A stretch of DNA of 64,000 bases from Actinomadura opuntiae (GTDB lineage Bacteria; Actinomycetota; Actinomycetes; Streptosporangiales; Streptosporangiaceae), in NCBI RefSeq assembly GCF_030283205.1, contig NZ_JASNWF010000015.1, forward strand, positions 62,001 through 126,000, in the 5' to 3' direction. The translations under genes and the position numbers were made by a program. Under the pieces are notes generated by a model. It was given only the letters and a program-made list of their open reading frames with translations. It ran no database searches and was not told the origin of the DNA. This document shows positions 62,381-64,000 of the stretch, piece by piece; position 1 is the first letter of the stretch; each line of letters opens with the position of its first letter.

Positions 62381-62930
62381 CAGCCCCACCACAGCAGACC
62401 ACGTCCGCACCGAGCTCGGTGACGGCGTCGATTTCGTGTTGGACGGAGGCCCCTGCCAGGTCGGTGTCGAGTCGACCATCCTCGACGTCACGGGCGATGC
62501 CCCGGGCATCCTCCGCCCCGGCGGGGTCACGCGAGAGGACCTCCAAGCAGTGCTGGGGCGCCCGCTCGCCGTTCCGTTGACGAGCCGCGTCCGGGTGCCG
62601 GGCCAGCATCCCTCCCACTACGCGCCGCGCGCACGGGTCGTCCTCGTCGACCCCGACAAGGTCATCGCCGAAGCCGAAAGCGCGCAGGAACTGGGGCACC
62701 AGGTGGGAGTGTTCCTACCCACCGCCTTCGCCGAGACCCCGGTCAATGCGCACGCCGTGGTGACGATCCCCGACTCGATGACCGCCTACGCGCGCGGACT
62801 GTATGGGTTTCTCCGCGAGCTCGACCAGCGAGGCTGCGACCTCATCATCGCCTCCTTGCCGACCGAAAAGGGACTGGGACTGGCGATCGCCAACCGGCTC
62901 CGCCGCGCCGCAGGCCCGCGGCCTTCTTAA
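61956..62930 (+). CDS. L-threonylcarbamoyladenylate synthase (TsaC/Sua5)
   Basis: 324 aa. YrdC domain: GGLVAFPTETVYGLGADAQ, TFQVKGRPPSHPLIVHISG, HFWPGPLTLVLRRG, PSANRFGSVSPT, GVESTILDVTG, then a C-terminal Sua5 domain (HPSHYAPRARVVLVDPDK to the end). The enzyme makes threonylcarbamoyl-AMP for the t6A modification of tRNA. GTG 61956 lies 9 nt after GGGAGG; ATG 61947 directly abuts it and is an alternative. An older partial copy is at 53369. Confidence 0.92.
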   Translation: MTASTSDIEKAADVLRTGGLVAFPTETVYGLGADAQDPVAVTRTFQVKGRPPSHPLIVHISGAERLPEWVADVPATARLLAEHFWPGPLTLVLRRGRGVPLEATGGLETVAVRVPDHPIALALLSTFGGGLTAPSANRFGSVSPTTADHVRTELGDGVDFVLDGGPCQVGVESTILDVTGDAPGILRPGGVTREDLQAVLGRPLAVPLTSRVRVPGQHPSHYAPRARVVLVDPDKVIAEAESAQELGHQVGVFLPTAFAETPVNAHAVVTIPDSMTAYARGLYGFLRELDQRGCDLIIASLPTEKGLGLAIANRLRRAAGPRPS

Positions 62931-62974
62931 GGAACAGCCTTCAAGAAACCGGGCCGACCTCTGGCGGAGCCCTG

Positions 62975-63400
62975 GATCAAGACGCGGAGTCAGCGGCGAC
63001 TTGGAGCCCGCGTGCCGCGACCACCTGGGTGTTACCGTCGGCCAGGCGGTAACACAGCCCACGACCGCGGCCCGCCGGCGTTGGCCCGTTCGGCGAGCAC
63101 CCGGGAGCGGTCCAGCAGCGGGTCCTGATGTGCTCGGCCAGGATCTCCTCGGTCTCCACCCTGCCCGCGGCGCGCGCCGCGAGCACGCTGGACGTCACCC
63201 GCTCGACGACGTCCCGGATACAACCGCCCGGCGCCATCCCCTCCTCCAGCGCCGCACGCGTCATGGCCCAGGACCACCACCAGCGGGCAGCCCAGCACCT
63301 CCACCCCATACTCGATGCCGCCCACCACTCCGGACCCATCACATGACCCGCGGTACGCACAGTCATCGGACCCCGCTCGGCTCCACGATCAGAGCACCAC
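62975..63400 (-). pseudogene. decayed beta-carbonic anhydrase
   Basis: The minus strand encodes VRTAGHVMGPE and GGIEYGVEVLGCPLVVVLGH with GHDACGA (zinc Cys and His) in one frame, then IRDVVERVTSSVLAARAAGR and VETEEILAEHIR in another, then SYRLADG-like LCYRLADGNTQVVAARGL. Several frameshifts and a missing N-terminus show a dead gene. Intact family members have about 200 residues. An IS5-like element lies 130 bp away. Confidence 0.75.
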
Positions 63401-63525
63401 ACGCATCGCCGCCGAATGCGGAGAGGCCTGGATCGCCTTGGCAACCATGCTGCTTCCGCCCTTTTGGACTCCTCGGCGACAGGCTTGCTGGCCCTCTATC
63501 GCTCCATTCGGGGACGGCGCGGCTA

Positions 63526-64000
63526 AAGGTTGTCCCGTAATGGTGGAGAAGCGCGGCCAGACGTGCTGCCGGTGATCTGGCGTCCTCCGGGCCGGGTCAG
63601 CCGGCTGTCGCCAGGTTGTGCATGAGGGCGATGCCGCGGGTGGCGTGGTGGACGCCGTCGCGTTTGCGGCGGCAGTTGCGCAGGATGTTCCACCACTTCA
63701 TACGCGCGAAGGCGTGCTCGACGCGGGCGCGCACCCGTTTGTGGACGGTGTTGAGCTCGTGCTGCCAGGCGGGCAGCTCGCTGCCGTCGCGGGGCCGCCG
63801 GTAGGGCATGATGACCTGCCGGTTTCCCTGGTAGCCGCCGTCGGCCATCACGTGCGCGCCCCGGCACGCGGTATCGGCACCTGAATCGCGGAAGGCGGTG
63901 CAGTCGTTGTGATTGCCCGGCACCGGGCGTCCGACCGCGACCACCAGCCGGGTGTTGGCGTCGATGACGACCTGCATGTTCACCGAGTAGCGGTAGTTCT
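63526..64000 (-). mobile_element. IS5-family-like insertion sequence, partial
   Basis: The stretch holds a transposase C-terminus and ends near 63527 with GGTTGTCCCGTAAT, likely the terminal inverted repeat. The rest lies beyond the window, so the other end and the target-site duplication are not visible. Confidence 0.7.
63597..64000 (-). CDS. IS5-family transposase, C-terminal part
   Basis: The frame is open to the right edge (N-terminus missing). Core DDE residues: VVIDANTRLVVAVGRPVPGN, HVMADGGYQGNRQVIMPYR and RVEHAFARMKWWNILRN (Glu). This resembles DDE transposases of the IS5 family common in actinomycetes. Stop at 63597. Confidence 0.85.
   Translation of the reverse strand, partial: NYRYSVNMQVVIDANTRLVVAVGRPVPGNHNDCTAFRDSGADTACRGAHVMADGGYQGNRQVIMPYRRPRDGSELPAWQHELNTVHKRVRARVEHAFARMKWWNILRNCRRKRDGVHHATRGIALMHNLATAG

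Overview
The window is high-GC DNA with GTG starts, 4-nt ATGA/GTGA gene overlaps, PaaX, PucR, TetR and IclR regulators, a soluble Ser/Thr kinase, Asp23 paralogues and a class F-like sortase. Together these point to a filamentous or soil actinomycete (Streptosporangiales/Streptomycetales-like; exact taxon not determinable from sequence alone). It reads as a chromosomal accessory region: two catabolic gene clusters, a block of cell-envelope genes, a transporter cluster, and many decayed gene copies between them.

Region 1 (1-18.3 kb) is a long minus-strand catabolic run. It holds a flavin-dependent monooxygenase (HsaA-like), an FAH-family enzyme, a VOC extradiol dioxygenase, acetoacetyl-CoA synthetase, an NTF2-like protein, two amidohydrolases, a Rieske oxygenase, an M20-like protein, a LigB-type extradiol dioxygenase, three alpha/beta hydrolases and an MBL-fold protein. 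A flavin reductase and a PucR-type regulator are transcribed the other way from 16.46 kb. The gene set fits hydroxylation and meta-cleavage of an aromatic (or aromatised) substrate, followed by C-C hydrolysis and rescue of acetoacetate; the substrate is unknown. A 33-codon membrane micropeptide gene lies between the Rieske and M20 genes, and an HpcH/HpaI aldolase pseudogene lies on the opposite strand.

Region 2 (18.3-24.4 kb) has a TetR regulator, two beta-propeller proteins (a secreted PQQ-type and a sorbosone-dehydrogenase-like protein) and a gene graveyard: an EboD-like sugar-phosphate cyclase remnant, an EboC-like UbiA remnant, a fragment of the sorbosone-dehydrogenase-like gene, and a multicopper oxidase remnant.

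Region 3 (24.4-34.6 kb) is a second minus-strand catabolic operon: two alpha/beta hydrolases, three LLM flavin/F420 oxidoreductases, a D-2-hydroxyacid dehydrogenase, an NTF2-like protein, an MDR oxidoreductase, an amidohydrolase, a NifU-like protein and an IclR regulator. A second flavin reductase diverges from it.

Region 4 (34.9-53.8 kb) holds regulatory and envelope genes: a truncated ATPase, a STAS protein, a lectin-like protein, a kinase with SEL1-like repeats, lipoproteins, two ferritin-like proteins, an Asp23/AmaP/DUF2273 cluster divergent from an ECF sigma factor whose partner is a zinc anti-sigma domain fused to an Asp23-like domain, then TPR protein, NicO metal exporter, DUF4331 protein and sortase.

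Region 5 (53.3-64 kb) is bounded by a decayed and an intact copy of a tsaC/sua5 gene. Between them lie a FAS1 protein, an acyl-CoA dehydrogenase operon with a ribose-type ABC importer, a divergent PaaX-type regulator and a BBE-type FAD oxidase. A carbonic anhydrase pseudogene and an IS5-like element end the window. A near-palindrome GTGAC-N4-GTCAC recurs in the divergent promoters at 16.29, 33.94 and 59.21 kb, suggesting that the three catabolic operons form one regulon.
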